Below are positions 26,078-35,127 of a stretch of 64,000 nucleotides of DNA, one piece after another. Under the pieces are notes generated by a model. The model saw only the letters and a list, made by a program, of their open reading frames with translations, was not told the origin of the DNA and made no database searches. Within the stretch, counting starts at the first letter, position 1. Each line of letters opens with the position of its first letter. The DNA comes from Niastella caeni (GTDB lineage Bacteria; Bacteroidota; Bacteroidia; Chitinophagales; Chitinophagaceae). The translations under genes were made by a program, and so were the position numbers. The stretch covers positions 62,001-126,000 of the forward strand of contig NZ_STFF01000005.1 in NCBI RefSeq assembly GCF_004834005.1. The letters are read 5' to 3'.

Positions 26078-27217
26078 TTATAACTCGTCAAAGGTGGTAA
26101 TAGTCATTGTTTGGTTATGTAATTCGCATTTCGCGTTTTCATTAAAGGGGGAAATTTCTCCATAAGAGTAAAATCCGGTCAATAATGTTTTGTTGCCAAA
26201 TGTTTCGGCAACTGCTTCCACTTCTTCCTCTGTGCGTTTGCCTAAAACAGCTTTTCTGCCTACACAACTAATCAACAGGGCCAACTGAGGTGCTGACGTT
26301 AATTTTTGAAAAGCCTGGCCCGCAGCGTGGGTAGCAGCGTCAACCAGTTTATCAAAATTGGCTTTCATGAACCGTACTTTTGATCCATTGGGAATATCCC
26401 CTGCAAACACCATACTGCCAGTTTCCTGGTCAATGGAGAGTATGGTTCTAACAATAGGAGCATCGTCATCATTTATTTTAATACCCAGTGGAAACAGTAA
26501 GGCCGAGCCTGGTAATTCATCCGCATACGGACCGAGGTAGGTCTTGTACAGGTCCAACGCTTTTTGCCCTTCTATTTCAAACAACTGGTTGTCGACTGCT
26601 TTGGTAACCGTACGTTCGGGACCAAAAATTTCCCAGCCGCCCATGGATGCATGAGAAACTACAAAGTGTTTACCGTAAAAAGGAATGGCGACAATGTTGC
26701 CGTTAGAAGGTTTTTCATTAAGGCCAACAACGGTTGATTGAAAATTAGTGCCGTCCCCGGCAAGGCCACCCGTAACCGGCACCCGGTTATTCACCAGCTC
26801 ATTAATGCCACGAACCAGCTCACTGCCGTTTACATTGCTGCCGTCTGATATGATCAGAATGTATGAAAGGTTTGTAAAATTGATCAGCCGGATCAACGCT
26901 TTACCAGCCTCATAGCTGTTTTCGTAATCACGAATATTTACAGCAACGGGGTGAATGGATGTTTTCTCCAATTCAATGGCTGCAACTGACACGGAATTAT
27001 CGTTCACCCGGTTGTTTATTATTTCTCCTGCCGTGGAGCATAAGACGATATGCGCGCCTGGAAATTGCGATTTAAGCTCTTCGTATACAGGTTGAGTACT
27101 GATAATCTCTCTTTCGCCAAAGCCCAATACCAGCTGTGTTTTAGTAAGATCGGCCATAGCGTTTTTACTTTGCGGTTGCAATTTATTGTCGTCGAATAAA
27201 AAGAGAGTCGTTTGCAT
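26078..27217 (-). CDS. FIST-domain signal-transduction protein
   Basis: 379 residues composed of FIST_N (about 30-220) and FIST_C (about 225-365). FIST domains are thought to bind small ligands such as amino acids and usually stand next to or fused to histidine kinases or chemotaxis proteins. Visible landmarks are VLCSTAGEIINN, ITGGLAGDG-like GGLAGDGTNF, YLGPYADELPGSALLFPLG and the C-terminal GFYSYGEISPF, CELHNQTMT. The gene directly precedes the hybrid kinase in the same direction, forming a two-gene signalling unit. An upstream 20-bp palindrome at 27466 may control it. Confidence 0.9.
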   Translation of the reverse strand: MQTTLFLFDDNKLQPQSKNAMADLTKTQLVLGFGEREIISTQPVYEELKSQFPGAHIVLCSTAGEIINNRVNDNSVSVAAIELEKTSIHPVAVNIRDYENSYEAGKALIRLINFTNLSYILIISDGSNVNGSELVRGINELVNNRVPVTGGLAGDGTNFQSTVVGLNEKPSNGNIVAIPFYGKHFVVSHASMGGWEIFGPERTVTKAVDNQLFEIEGQKALDLYKTYLGPYADELPGSALLFPLGIKINDDDAPIVRTILSIDQETGSMVFAGDIPNGSKVRFMKANFDKLVDAATHAAGQAFQKLTSAPQLALLISCVGRKAVLGKRTEEEVEAVAETFGNKTLLTGFYSYGEISPFNENAKCELHNQTMTITTFDEL

Positions 27218-27465
27218 ATGGAAAGCGTTTAAAGGTTAAATAATCATTTAAATGTGTTGGTTATATGATTAATATTTGCGCAGGCAATTAGAAAATTGCC
27301 TCGTAACAAAACGTAAGGTGAAACATTTTATTCACATACAAATGCAGGCCATATGGGTTAACCCTTATTTAATTTAGGCTAAATATTTAAAACAGCAACT
27401 TTGTTGTTTTACTAAGTTATCCTGAATTGATGGTTCTGGAAAGGATATACAGTATAACCGTGAGT

Positions 27466-27485
27466 TTATTGACATATGTCAATAA
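27466..27485. promoter_or_regulatory. Perfect 20-bp palindrome, candidate operator
   Basis: TTATTGACATATGTCAATAA is its own reverse complement. It lies in the 348-base gap between the small patatin and the FIST/kinase genes, about 250 bases upstream of the FIST start on that gene's strand. A symmetrical site of this length suggests binding by a dimeric regulator. Nothing else was recognised in this gap. Confidence 0.4.
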
Positions 27486-27565
27486 GGATATGGGTTTGAG
27501 TTATATGGAAACTATTAATTAATGACTGTAGTTAGTACGTGCCAGACGGTATTTAAGAAGGGAAA

Positions 27566-28336
27566 TTATTCCATAAGGCTTAGTAGTTTGTTTTTATGCT
27601 TCATGGCCGCACGATAGCCAGCCTCATAAATTTGATCAGCTTTATTAACATCGAACATCCCGAACTCGTGCAACTCCGGTTCAATAAATACATGCAGGCT
27701 GGGTACTTTGCTGTACACCGTTGGTGCAATGGCCATGTGAAAACATTTTTCGATCATATTCATTTTACCGATGCGTTTTCCATTGCCGAGGCCTTTGGGA
27801 ATTTTATTCACGTTACAACCGATGAGCACATCGCATTTTTTCTCGAGGGGTTCAACCGGGAAGTTATTAAGCAGGCCACCGTCGACCAACACGTGATCGT
27901 CTATTTTCACCGGTTCAAAGATGGCGGGTACAGAAGCGGACGCGATCACCGTGTCAATGAGATTGCCTTTGGAAAAAGTGATGGCTTCATTATTGGCAAA
28001 ATCGGTAGCGGTAATAAACAGTTTTTTGTTCAGGCTTTCAAATGAGTTCTCTGGTATGTACGTTTGTAAAACTTTGCGTAGCACCTTCATGGAAAAAAGG
28101 CCGTCTTTATTCAATAAAAAGCTCGACCAGCCAAAGTAGGAATTCTTTTTAAGGATATCCCGGATCTTTTCGGGAGAATGGCCGGCAGCATAGAAAGCGC
28201 CCACGATAGCGCCCGCGCTTACGCCTGAGATGGCATATGGTTGAATTTGTAATTCTTCCAAAACCTGCAATAAACCCAAATGTGCAAACCCACGAACCCC
28301 GCCACCGCTTAATACAATACCTGTTTTTACCATCAA
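27566..28336 (-). CDS. Patatin-like phospholipase (RssA-like, soluble)
   Basis: 256 residues. It has the glycine-rich oxyanion loop GIVLSGGGVRGFAHLGLLQVL at the N-terminus, the nucleophile Ser in GVSAGAIVGAFYAAG near residue 40 and the catalytic Asp in VDGGLLNNFPVEPL near 153, the complete patatin dyad. No signal peptide or membrane helix, so probably a cytoplasmic lipid acyl hydrolase. It is unrelated in layout to the 758-residue patatin at 16183. A TACTTTAG promoter-like element lies about 23 bases before the ATG. Confidence 0.9.
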   Translation of the reverse strand: MMVKTGIVLSGGGVRGFAHLGLLQVLEELQIQPYAISGVSAGAIVGAFYAAGHSPEKIRDILKKNSYFGWSSFLLNKDGLFSMKVLRKVLQTYIPENSFESLNKKLFITATDFANNEAITFSKGNLIDTVIASASVPAIFEPVKIDDHVLVDGGLLNNFPVEPLEKKCDVLIGCNVNKIPKGLGNGKRIGKMNMIEKCFHMAIAPTVYSKVPSLHVFIEPELHEFGMFDVNKADQIYEAGYRAAMKHKNKLLSLME

Positions 28337-28358
28337 ATTGAATATTTATGACCGGGGC

Positions 28359-28366
28359 CTAAAGTA
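28359..28366 (-). promoter_or_regulatory. Candidate TAnnTTAG promoter element for the small patatin
   Basis: Minus-strand TACTTTAG at 28366-28359, 23 bases from the start at 28336, the same variant seen before other genes in this window. Confidence 0.35.
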
Positions 28367-28539
28367 TGCGCTTTTGACGTTAATTGCAAGAACGGGGTTG
28401 AATATTTTATACTTCGGGATTTGTAATGCCTGTTGAGCGAATTTCCCGGTGATAAAGCGATCTGAACAATTGAGACAGTAGTAAAAAGAATAAAAAGGAA
28501 GTAAAAAATGTAAATGGATCGCGAGAAAAGTTAAATAAT

Positions 28540-29062
28540 GACAGAGGAATTTTTACTGATGCACAAAATAATTTTTGATGGTGGCAGAAAAAATTAAATG
28601 GGGTCGCAAAAAAATAAACCGGTAGCAAAAGTTTTTTTCTGGTGCAGTAAAAAATAGAAGTGGGTCAGAAAAATTTTAAGCGATAGCAGAAGAATTTTAT
28701 TGATGCGCAGGAAAAATTTTGTGATGGCAAAAAAAATTAAATGGGGTCACAAAAAAATAAACCGATAGCAAAAAGTTTTTTTCTGGTGCAGTAAAAAATA
28801 GAAGTGGGTCAGAAAAATTTTAAGCGATAGCAGAAGAATTTTATTGATGCGCAAGAAAAATTTTGGTGGTGGCAAAAAAAATTAAATGGGGTCGCATAAA
28901 AATAAACCGGTAGCAAAAAGTTTTTTCTGGTGCAGTAAAAAATAGAAGTGGGTCAGAAAAAATTTAAGCGATAGCAGAAGAATTTTATTGATGCGCAAGA
29001 AAAATTTTGGTGGTGGCAAAAAAAATTAAATGGGGTCACAAAAAAATAAACCGATAGCAAAA
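28540..29062. repeat. Hierarchical tandem repeat: about 144-base units made of 20-21-base A-tract modules
   Basis: The word TGGGGTC recurs at 28599, 28742, 28887 and 29031 (spacing 143, 145, 144) within nearly identical surroundings, giving about three and a half copies; degenerate modules extend left to about 28470. Each unit is itself seven modules of 19-22 bases, each with a run of 4-8 A (often followed by T) and a short G-rich end such as GGTGC, GGTAGC, GGGTC or GATGC. No coding frame is preserved, so it is not a gene. A-tracts every 20-21 bases, two helical turns, would bend DNA. The roughly 370 bases from here to the pectate lyase hold no gene apart from a LacI-like inverted repeat. Confidence 0.85.
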
Positions 29063-29176
29063 ATATTTAATGCTTTATTTTATAATTTCTATAATAAGAC
29101 ATATGTACAAATTAGTTGCTTTATTCGATTTGTGATCGATAGGAGTCCGATATAAATAATCCTGATCGTATTTGCT

Positions 29177-29202
29177 TGCAAACGTTGTCGGGAACGATTG
29201 CA
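29177..29202. promoter_or_regulatory. LacI/GalR-like inverted repeat before the pectate lyase
   Basis: TGCAAACGTT (29177-29186) and AACGATTGCA (29193-29202) are inverted repeats with one mismatch and a 6-base spacer. Each half resembles LacI-family half-sites (AACG cores). It lies about 230 bases upstream of the pectate lyase start. Suggestive only. Confidence 0.3.
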
Positions 29203-29434
29203 CAGAAAAAAGCGGTTTCCCCAGCTCGTTTTATTTTTAACTGTTACTATCTTACATACACGATATTTAATAGGTTCTAACGATTGCTTGTTTATTTTTT
29301 TTGCCCATTTTAATTTGTACCCACCCTTTTTAATACCATCCCCCCTTTATCCATTTTCTTTAATCAACCGGGATGTATGTCCTGTTGATTTGCCATTTAC
29401 GATTGCTATTTATTAACGACAAACATGCTTCCAA

Positions 29435-30532
29435 ATGAAAAAAACAACCATTTGCATGGCGGTACTTGCCATTGCAATTTGTACCTGCACAATTTCATGT
29501 TCCAAATCGGTCAGCTCTGACAAAGCTTCTACATCCCATGAAACCGGCGATGACCGGGTTATAACCACTGAAGCCGCTTTCGGCATTGCCGGCTTTGCTA
29601 CACAAAACGGTAACACAACCGGCGGACAAGGCGGTTCCACCGTTACTGCTACCACCTATGCTCAGTTAAAAAGTTATCTCGAAAGTTCTACCACGTATAT
29701 TGTACGGGTAGACGGACGAATTTATAACGGGGTAAAAGGCGGACGCATTAATATAAATTCAAACAAAACCCTGTTGGGTGTTGGTACTGCAGGGTTTTTA
29801 GATGGTGTTGGTTTGAATATTTCCAGCAAAAGAAATATTATTATCCAAAACATTAAGGTCACGCTCACTTCTATTACCGATCGCAGCGATCCAGCAGTTT
29901 ATGATCCGGATGGTGATGAAGGTCTTCCCCAGATCATTGTAAATGGCGGCGACTGTATTTCCATCCAGGGTAGCAGTTCAAACGTTTGGATTGATCATTG
30001 TGAACTGTATAATACAGACCCAACAGTTCAAACCAACAAAGACCTGTATGACGGACTGATAGATATTAAAAATACCAGCCAGTACATTACTATTTCCTGG
30101 AATTATTTCCATGACAACCACAAAACCCATTTGATCGGTTCTTCTGATTCAGATATTTCTGATCGGAAATTGACTTTCCATCACAATTATTACCGGAACA
30201 TAGGCTCACGGCTGCCGCTGAACCGGGGCGGCGTGGCACATGTGTATAATAACTATTATAATGTGATCAGGGGCTCAGGCATTGACTCCCGCATGGGCGC
30301 CTGTGTTCGCGTAGAGAACAATGTATTTGAGACCGCGAAGAGTCCAATTATCGCAAGCGGATCTACCCTGGGTAAATACCAGGTGCTTGGTAATACATTC
30401 TCTGGCATTACCGGTACCGCAGCGCCAACTTCTTCTACCTGCACCTTTACACCGCCCTACTCTTATTCACTGGATGCAGCCAGTGCGGTAAAGTCGGGTG
30501 TAATGTCTGGCGCGGGCATTGGAAAAATATGA
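29435..30532 (+). CDS. Pectate lyase, polysaccharide lyase family 1, lipoprotein
   Basis: 365 residues. PL1 enzymes cut de-esterified pectin by beta-elimination with Ca2+. The N-terminus is a lipoprotein signal (Ser-Cys near residue 22). The right-handed beta-helix carries the PL1 signatures NVWIDHCELYN (near 188), DGLIDIKNTSQYITISWNYFHDNHKTHLIG (near 210-235) and SRLPLNRGGVAHVYNNYY (near 260-280), which hold the Ca2+ ligands and the catalytic Arg. The protein looks full length. A deacetylase follows about 100 bases later; both act outside the cytoplasm, so a role in plant cell-wall use is likely. Confidence 0.92.
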   Translation: MKKTTICMAVLAIAICTCTISCSKSVSSDKASTSHETGDDRVITTEAAFGIAGFATQNGNTTGGQGGSTVTATTYAQLKSYLESSTTYIVRVDGRIYNGVKGGRININSNKTLLGVGTAGFLDGVGLNISSKRNIIIQNIKVTLTSITDRSDPAVYDPDGDEGLPQIIVNGGDCISIQGSSSNVWIDHCELYNTDPTVQTNKDLYDGLIDIKNTSQYITISWNYFHDNHKTHLIGSSDSDISDRKLTFHHNYYRNIGSRLPLNRGGVAHVYNNYYNVIRGSGIDSRMGACVRVENNVFETAKSPIIASGSTLGKYQVLGNTFSGITGTAAPTSSTCTFTPPYSYSLDAASAVKSGVMSGAGIGKI

Positions 30533-30636
30533 TCGGGGAGGTAAAGCTTTTAGCTTAAATTTATGTGTCAGCGTAGTTGCGGACAGGCGTGTGCCTGCAC
30601 GCAGCTATGCTTTTTATTTTAATAGAAAAATACAAC

Positions 30637-31443
30637 ATGACCACCTTTAAGACATTTGGTTTATTACTGTTATTTACTGCATATACAGGTAGTACAATTG
30701 CCCAATCCGGTCTGCCCTGGAAAGGGAAAAAATGCGCCGTAGTGTTAACTTATGACGATGGACTGGATGTGCATATTACAAACGCCCTTCCTGCATTGGA
30801 TTCACTGGGTTTAAAAGGGACCTTTTTTATTGCCAATTACAATGGTGGGTTGCAAAAGCAAATACCAGCATGGCGGGCAGCCGCAGCACGTGGTCATGAA
30901 CTGGCCAATCATACCCTGTTTCATCCTTGTGAAGGCGGGCGGCCCGGAAGGGAATTTGTCTCTGCCGATTATGACCTGAACAACTATTCGATGCGAAGAA
31001 TAACGAATGAGATCCTGGCCATGAATGCTGTTCTTACCGCCATCGATGGAAAAACCAACAGGACCTTTGCCTTCCCCTGTGGTGATAATAAAGTGCACGA
31101 TACTGCCTATATTGATTCTTTGCAAAAAGACTTTGTGGCGGCACGCGGTGTAGCCGGTATGATACCTACGATCGATAAAGTAAATATGTACGATTTTCCT
31201 GCTTATGGGGTATTCAATCATTCAGGCGAAGCCATGATCCAATGGGTAAAAGAAGCTGAAGCAAAACAGGGGTTGCTGGTGATCCTGTTTCATGGCGTGG
31301 GTGGTGGTCATGGTTTGAACGTTTCACTACCAGCTCATAGTCAATTGTTACATTATTTAAAGCAGCATGAAAAGGATATCTGGGTAGCACCCATGATAGA
31401 AGTAGCAACGTTAATTAAGGACCAACAAAAGAAAGGTAAATAG
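30637..31443 (+). CDS. Secreted polysaccharide deacetylase (NodB domain)
   Basis: About 268 residues. It removes acetyl or N-acetyl groups from a glycan or its fragments. ATG 30637 gives a signal peptide ending STIAQSG; the longer open frame from 30577 does not start with a signal. The NodB motifs are LTYDDGLD (catalytic Asp and metal Asp) and NHTLFHPC (metal His residues). HGVGGGHG near the C-terminus fits the later His motif. Target may be acetylated pectin or xylan given the adjacent lyase, but chitin cannot be excluded. Confidence 0.88.
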   Translation: MTTFKTFGLLLLFTAYTGSTIAQSGLPWKGKKCAVVLTYDDGLDVHITNALPALDSLGLKGTFFIANYNGGLQKQIPAWRAAAARGHELANHTLFHPCEGGRPGREFVSADYDLNNYSMRRITNEILAMNAVLTAIDGKTNRTFAFPCGDNKVHDTAYIDSLQKDFVAARGVAGMIPTIDKVNMYDFPAYGVFNHSGEAMIQWVKEAEAKQGLLVILFHGVGGGHGLNVSLPAHSQLLHYLKQHEKDIWVAPMIEVATLIKDQQKKGK

Positions 31444-31565
31444 CGTAAACCTGCTCCTATGTACAGGTAGTGAATAACTGATGCGATACAAACTTGTTAT
31501 AATTTTCAGCAATTCGTAACATTACATAGATTTTACAAGCACACCTTGTGCCTCGTACATTATTA

Positions 31566-33389
31566 ATGACTGCGAACCAACTGAAAATATTAGAAGTAAA
31601 GCTATGGCAGGCGGCAGATAAGCTGCGGGTAGATAGTAGCCTGAAAGCAAGCGAATATGCCACGCCTATTTTGGGTTTGATCTTTTTGCGATTTGCATCT
31701 ATCCGGTATAAAAAAGTTAAGCCTGAAATTGATGCTGAATTAAAGGCCCCGAAGAACAAACTACTTCAACGTAACGAACATGAAATAGCCATTGAGAAAT
31801 GTGGATTTTATTTACCTCCTGAAGCTGAATATGAATATCTGCTAGCGCTGCCCGAACAAAAAGATATCGCAAAAGCTATTAAGCAGGCGATGGAAAAAAT
31901 TGAGCTCTACAAGCCGGAATTGAAAGGGAACTTGCCAAAAGATGAATATTTTAAATTGGTAAGTCAGCATGATAAAAGCCTGCCTAAATCGTTACTGAAG
32001 ATCTTTGCTGATATTCCTGAAGACGCTACCGGCGATGTGTTTGGAAAAGTATATGAATATTTTCTGGCCGAATTTGCTTTGAGCGAAGGTCAGGGTGGCG
32101 GAGAATTTTTTACGCCTACTTCGGTTGTAAAATTGATGGTTGAAATTATTGAACCTTATAAAGGAACCATTTTTGATCCGGCATGTGGTTCGGGAGGTAT
32201 GTTTGTGCAAAGCAACCAGTTTATTGATCGCCGAAGAGAAGAGTTGCACGAAACCGATGCCAAAGATTTAATGGTATATGGTTGCGAGCGAACCCCTGAA
32301 ACGGTGAAGCTGGCCAGAATGAACCTGGCGGTAAACGGATTGCGTGGTGAAATAGTAGCTGCCAACAGTTATTATGATGACTGCTTTAACAGTTATCAGA
32401 AGTTTGACTATATAATGGCCAACCCCCCATTTAATGTAGATGATGTAAACCTCGATAGGGTAAAAGGCCAACAACGCTTTAGTGAATATGGCATACCGCA
32501 AAATAAAAGCAAGGGCGCCGGCAAAAAAAGTGAGGCTGTTACTATTGTTCCTAATGCCAATTATCTATGGATAAATTTGTTTGCTACTTCGCTGAAACCT
32601 AAAGGTCGTGCCGCGCTGGTAATGGCTAACAGCGCCAGCGACGCAAAAAACAGTGAAGCTGAAATAAGGCAAAAAATAATTCAAAGCGGGGTTATTGATT
32701 GCATGCTCACTTTACCCAAAAATATGTTTTACACAGTTACCTTGCCGGCTACGCTGTGGTTCTTTGATAAGGGTAAATCGGATGCTAGACCTACGATTTT
32801 ATTTATAGACGCAAGAAATATCTTCAGGCAGGTTACAAGAGCGTTAAGAGAATTCACTGACGAACATATACAAAATATCGCAACTATTGTCAGGCTATAC
32901 CGGGGAGAAACAACGCGGTTGACAGAACTTATAGCGAAATATAAACAGCAGGCTGCTGAATTTGAAAAGCGAGCCGCCATACAATACGAGGTAGTCAAAA
33001 AAGTAAAAGCACAAAAACCCGAAAATGAAAAGGAGATAAAGCGTTGGGAAAAAGGGGTGCAGGAGGAAGAAAAAAATTATGAGACTTTACAAGCCAGGCA
33101 TATGTATTTTGAAGGTCATATAGCGTGGTTGAATGAACGGTTCCCAAACGGTGTATATGAAGATGTAACCGGTTTGTGCAAGGCAACTACCTTACAAGAA
33201 ATTGAAGAACAGGATTGGAGCCTGAACCCCGGTCGTTATGTAGGGGTGGTGATGGAAGAAGATGGAATTACGGAAGATGAGTTTTTGGAAGAAATGCAGA
33301 AAAGGCATCATGCTTTACAGGCTTTAAATAAAAAGGCAGTTGATTTGGAAAACCAGATTGCGGTAAACTTCAAATCGATTTGTAGTTAA
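31566..33389 (+). CDS. hsdM: Type I restriction-modification system methyltransferase subunit HsdM
   Basis: 607 residues from ATG 31566 (an in-frame GTG at 31548 is possible). HsdM methylates adenine at the recognition site together with HsdS. It has the N-terminal helical HsdM_N domain, the SAM-binding motif TIFDPACGSGGMFVQS near residue 203, the catalytic NPPF at about 286, and a C-terminal coiled coil (about 450-520) ending in NPGRYVGV and a helical tail. hsdS overlaps by one base (TAATG). No hsdR is present on either side in the window. Confidence 0.95.
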   Translation: MTANQLKILEVKLWQAADKLRVDSSLKASEYATPILGLIFLRFASIRYKKVKPEIDAELKAPKNKLLQRNEHEIAIEKCGFYLPPEAEYEYLLALPEQKDIAKAIKQAMEKIELYKPELKGNLPKDEYFKLVSQHDKSLPKSLLKIFADIPEDATGDVFGKVYEYFLAEFALSEGQGGGEFFTPTSVVKLMVEIIEPYKGTIFDPACGSGGMFVQSNQFIDRRREELHETDAKDLMVYGCERTPETVKLARMNLAVNGLRGEIVAANSYYDDCFNSYQKFDYIMANPPFNVDDVNLDRVKGQQRFSEYGIPQNKSKGAGKKSEAVTIVPNANYLWINLFATSLKPKGRAALVMANSASDAKNSEAEIRQKIIQSGVIDCMLTLPKNMFYTVTLPATLWFFDKGKSDARPTILFIDARNIFRQVTRALREFTDEHIQNIATIVRLYRGETTRLTELIAKYKQQAAEFEKRAAIQYEVVKKVKAQKPENEKEIKRWEKGVQEEEKNYETLQARHMYFEGHIAWLNERFPNGVYEDVTGLCKATTLQEIEEQDWSLNPGRYVGVVMEEDGITEDEFLEEMQKRHHALQALNKKAVDLENQIAVNFKSICS

Positions 33390-34669
33390 TGCCCGGCTCA
33401 ATACAATTATATCAAACCGCTATTGAAATTATTGATGGGGATCGGGGAGCGAACTATCCAAAACAGCAGGACTTTTCTGGAAATGGGTTTTGTATTTTTT
33501 TAAATACCGGGAATGTAACAAAGGAAGGCTTTGATCTGGCAAAATGCGTTTTTATTTCAAAAGAGCAGGATCAGCTTTTAAGAAAAGGTAAGTTAAACAG
33601 AAACGATCTGGTACTTACCACAAGGGGAACGGTAGGAAATATCGGGTATTATAAAAAAGAAATAGATTATGAGCATATCCGTATTAATTCGGGAATGGTA
33701 ATTATCAGGTCAGATGAGCAGGAATACGATAGCCATTTTTTATATTATGTTTTTAAGAGTTCCTATATACAGGAGCAGTTGCAGCTTTTTTCGAGTGGAA
33801 CTGCACAACCCCAATTGCCCATTACTGACCTTAGGAGGATTAGCATTCCAATAATTCCTTTAACTATTCAAAAGCACATTGCTTCCATCCTAAGTGTATA
33901 TGATGAATTAATAGAAGCAAATAATAAGCGTATTAAACTACTGCAGGAAACAGCATGTGAGTTGTACAAGGAATGGTTTATACGAATGCGCTTTCCGGGG
34001 TACAAAAAAAAGAAGTTTGTAAAAGGTATTCCAAATGAGTGGAAACATGTTCCCATTGGAAAAGTGATTGACTATACTATTGGTGGCGGGTGGGGTAAAG
34101 AAAAAGGAGATAATCAATTTCCGGTTCCTGGTTATGTTATTCGTGGTACCGATATTCCTTCTATCCGTTCAGGCGTTGTTAATCATGAAGTGTACAGATT
34201 TCATAAAGCTTCCAGGGTGCAATCGAGAGTATTAAAAGAAGGGGATATTGTTTTTGAAGCAGCAGGCGGTAGTGAAGGCCAGGCGTTGGGAAGAACCTGT
34301 TATATTTCAAATGAAATTTTGGAAGCCTATGGCGATAAGGTACTTTGTGCCAGTTTTTGTAAACTAATTAGAACAGAAGCAATCCCATCTCTTTATTTAT
34401 ATTACTTTCTCAATTATCTCTATGATACTGGCATGATCGAAACATTTCAAACTCAATCCACCGGAATTAGTAATTATCAATTTGAACCCTTCCTTAAATT
34501 CCAGGAGATCTTGCTGCCCGATGAAGAGTTAATGAACGACTTTCATAAAAAAACATTGCCTATTCAAAAGCAAATAGCCTTGTTAGGAACACAAAACACC
34601 CAGCTACGACAAATAAGGGATAGATTGTTGGTGAGGTTTTTAAGTGGGAAGTTGGTGATTAATGGGTAA
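33389..34669 (+). CDS. hsdS: Type I restriction-modification specificity subunit HsdS
   Basis: 426 residues with two target-recognition domains (about 1-165 and 215-395), each followed by a conserved helical spacer: PLTIQKHIASILSVYDELIEANNKRIKLLQ and the C-terminal PIQKQIALLGTQNTQLRQIRDRLL. The first domain lacks the usual extra N-terminal residues, so it begins almost directly in the recognition fold (SIQLYQTAIEIIDGDRGANYPKQ). It appears intact. It overlaps hsdM by one base. Confidence 0.93.
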   Translation: MPGSIQLYQTAIEIIDGDRGANYPKQQDFSGNGFCIFLNTGNVTKEGFDLAKCVFISKEQDQLLRKGKLNRNDLVLTTRGTVGNIGYYKKEIDYEHIRINSGMVIIRSDEQEYDSHFLYYVFKSSYIQEQLQLFSSGTAQPQLPITDLRRISIPIIPLTIQKHIASILSVYDELIEANNKRIKLLQETACELYKEWFIRMRFPGYKKKKFVKGIPNEWKHVPIGKVIDYTIGGGWGKEKGDNQFPVPGYVIRGTDIPSIRSGVVNHEVYRFHKASRVQSRVLKEGDIVFEAAGGSEGQALGRTCYISNEILEAYGDKVLCASFCKLIRTEAIPSLYLYYFLNYLYDTGMIETFQTQSTGISNYQFEPFLKFQEILLPDEELMNDFHKKTLPIQKQIALLGTQNTQLRQIRDRLLVRFLSGKLVING

Positions 34670-34795
34670 GGGTTACTGAAGCTTAAAGGTGTTTGCTGAT
34701 GCAAAGATTTAATCTCACTTGCGGGATTATTTTGAAGTAGTATATTACATCAAATCTGAATTAGATTATAATATTGATAATCATATCATTATAAT

Positions 34796-35053
34796 TTGTT
34801 TTTGGAAGGCAGACCAGATAAATCAAAGATTAAGACTGAAAGAATGTCCAGGCATTTGTATGATTACCAAACCCTGAAACATGCTACTTTATCATTTATT
34901 CCTCCTGATGAAATACTTGATATTTACCGACAAGATTATGAACATATGCAGGAACAGATGATCTACGGCGATACCTTAACCTTTGATGATTTAATAGATC
35001 AATTAAAAAATATTGCAGGGGGAATTCAGAAAAATCAGTCGGATATAACCTAA
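34796..35053 (+). pseudogene. 3' remnant of an AbiEii/AbiGii-type nucleotidyltransferase toxin
   Basis: About 85 residues matching only the C-terminal end of AbiEii-like toxins: RMSRHLYD, then FIPPDEILDIYRQDYEHMQEQMIYGDTLTFDDLI. In full proteins, as I recall them, these two motifs are separated by roughly 50 residues, so there is also an internal deletion. The nucleotidyltransferase core is missing, the frame starts with TTG after an upstream stop, and no AbiEi antitoxin is present. It follows the orphan hsdMS genes and marks a decaying defence region. The 126 bases between hsdS and this fragment show nothing recognisable. Confidence 0.7.
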
Positions 35054-35108
35054 TAAGCCAATGACCGATAATACCCGCACTACATTTTTTGTTATATTTT
35101 CAAATTCA

Positions 35109-35127
35109 AATCGGAAAATTTCCGATT
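35109..35127. promoter_or_regulatory. Near-perfect palindrome upstream of the first susC
   Basis: AATCGGAAA-a-TTTCCGATT, 9-bp arms around one base, in the 340-base gap between the toxin remnant and susC. Candidate regulator site. The remainder of the gap is AT-rich with no gene. Confidence 0.35.

Noticed and set aside
28407..28628. Minus-strand 73-codon frame in the repeat region
   Set aside because: It arises from A-rich repeats read as Phe/Leu-rich sequence and is not preserved in the other repeat units.
28470..29062. CRISPR array
   Set aside because: The regular spacing looks CRISPR-like, but there are no constant repeats separated by unique spacers; super-units are nearly identical throughout and no cas genes are nearby.
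31548..31565. GTG start for hsdM six codons upstream
   Set aside because: The ATG at 31566 begins at the usual position of HsdM_N (MTANQLK) and the extra residues match nothing known.
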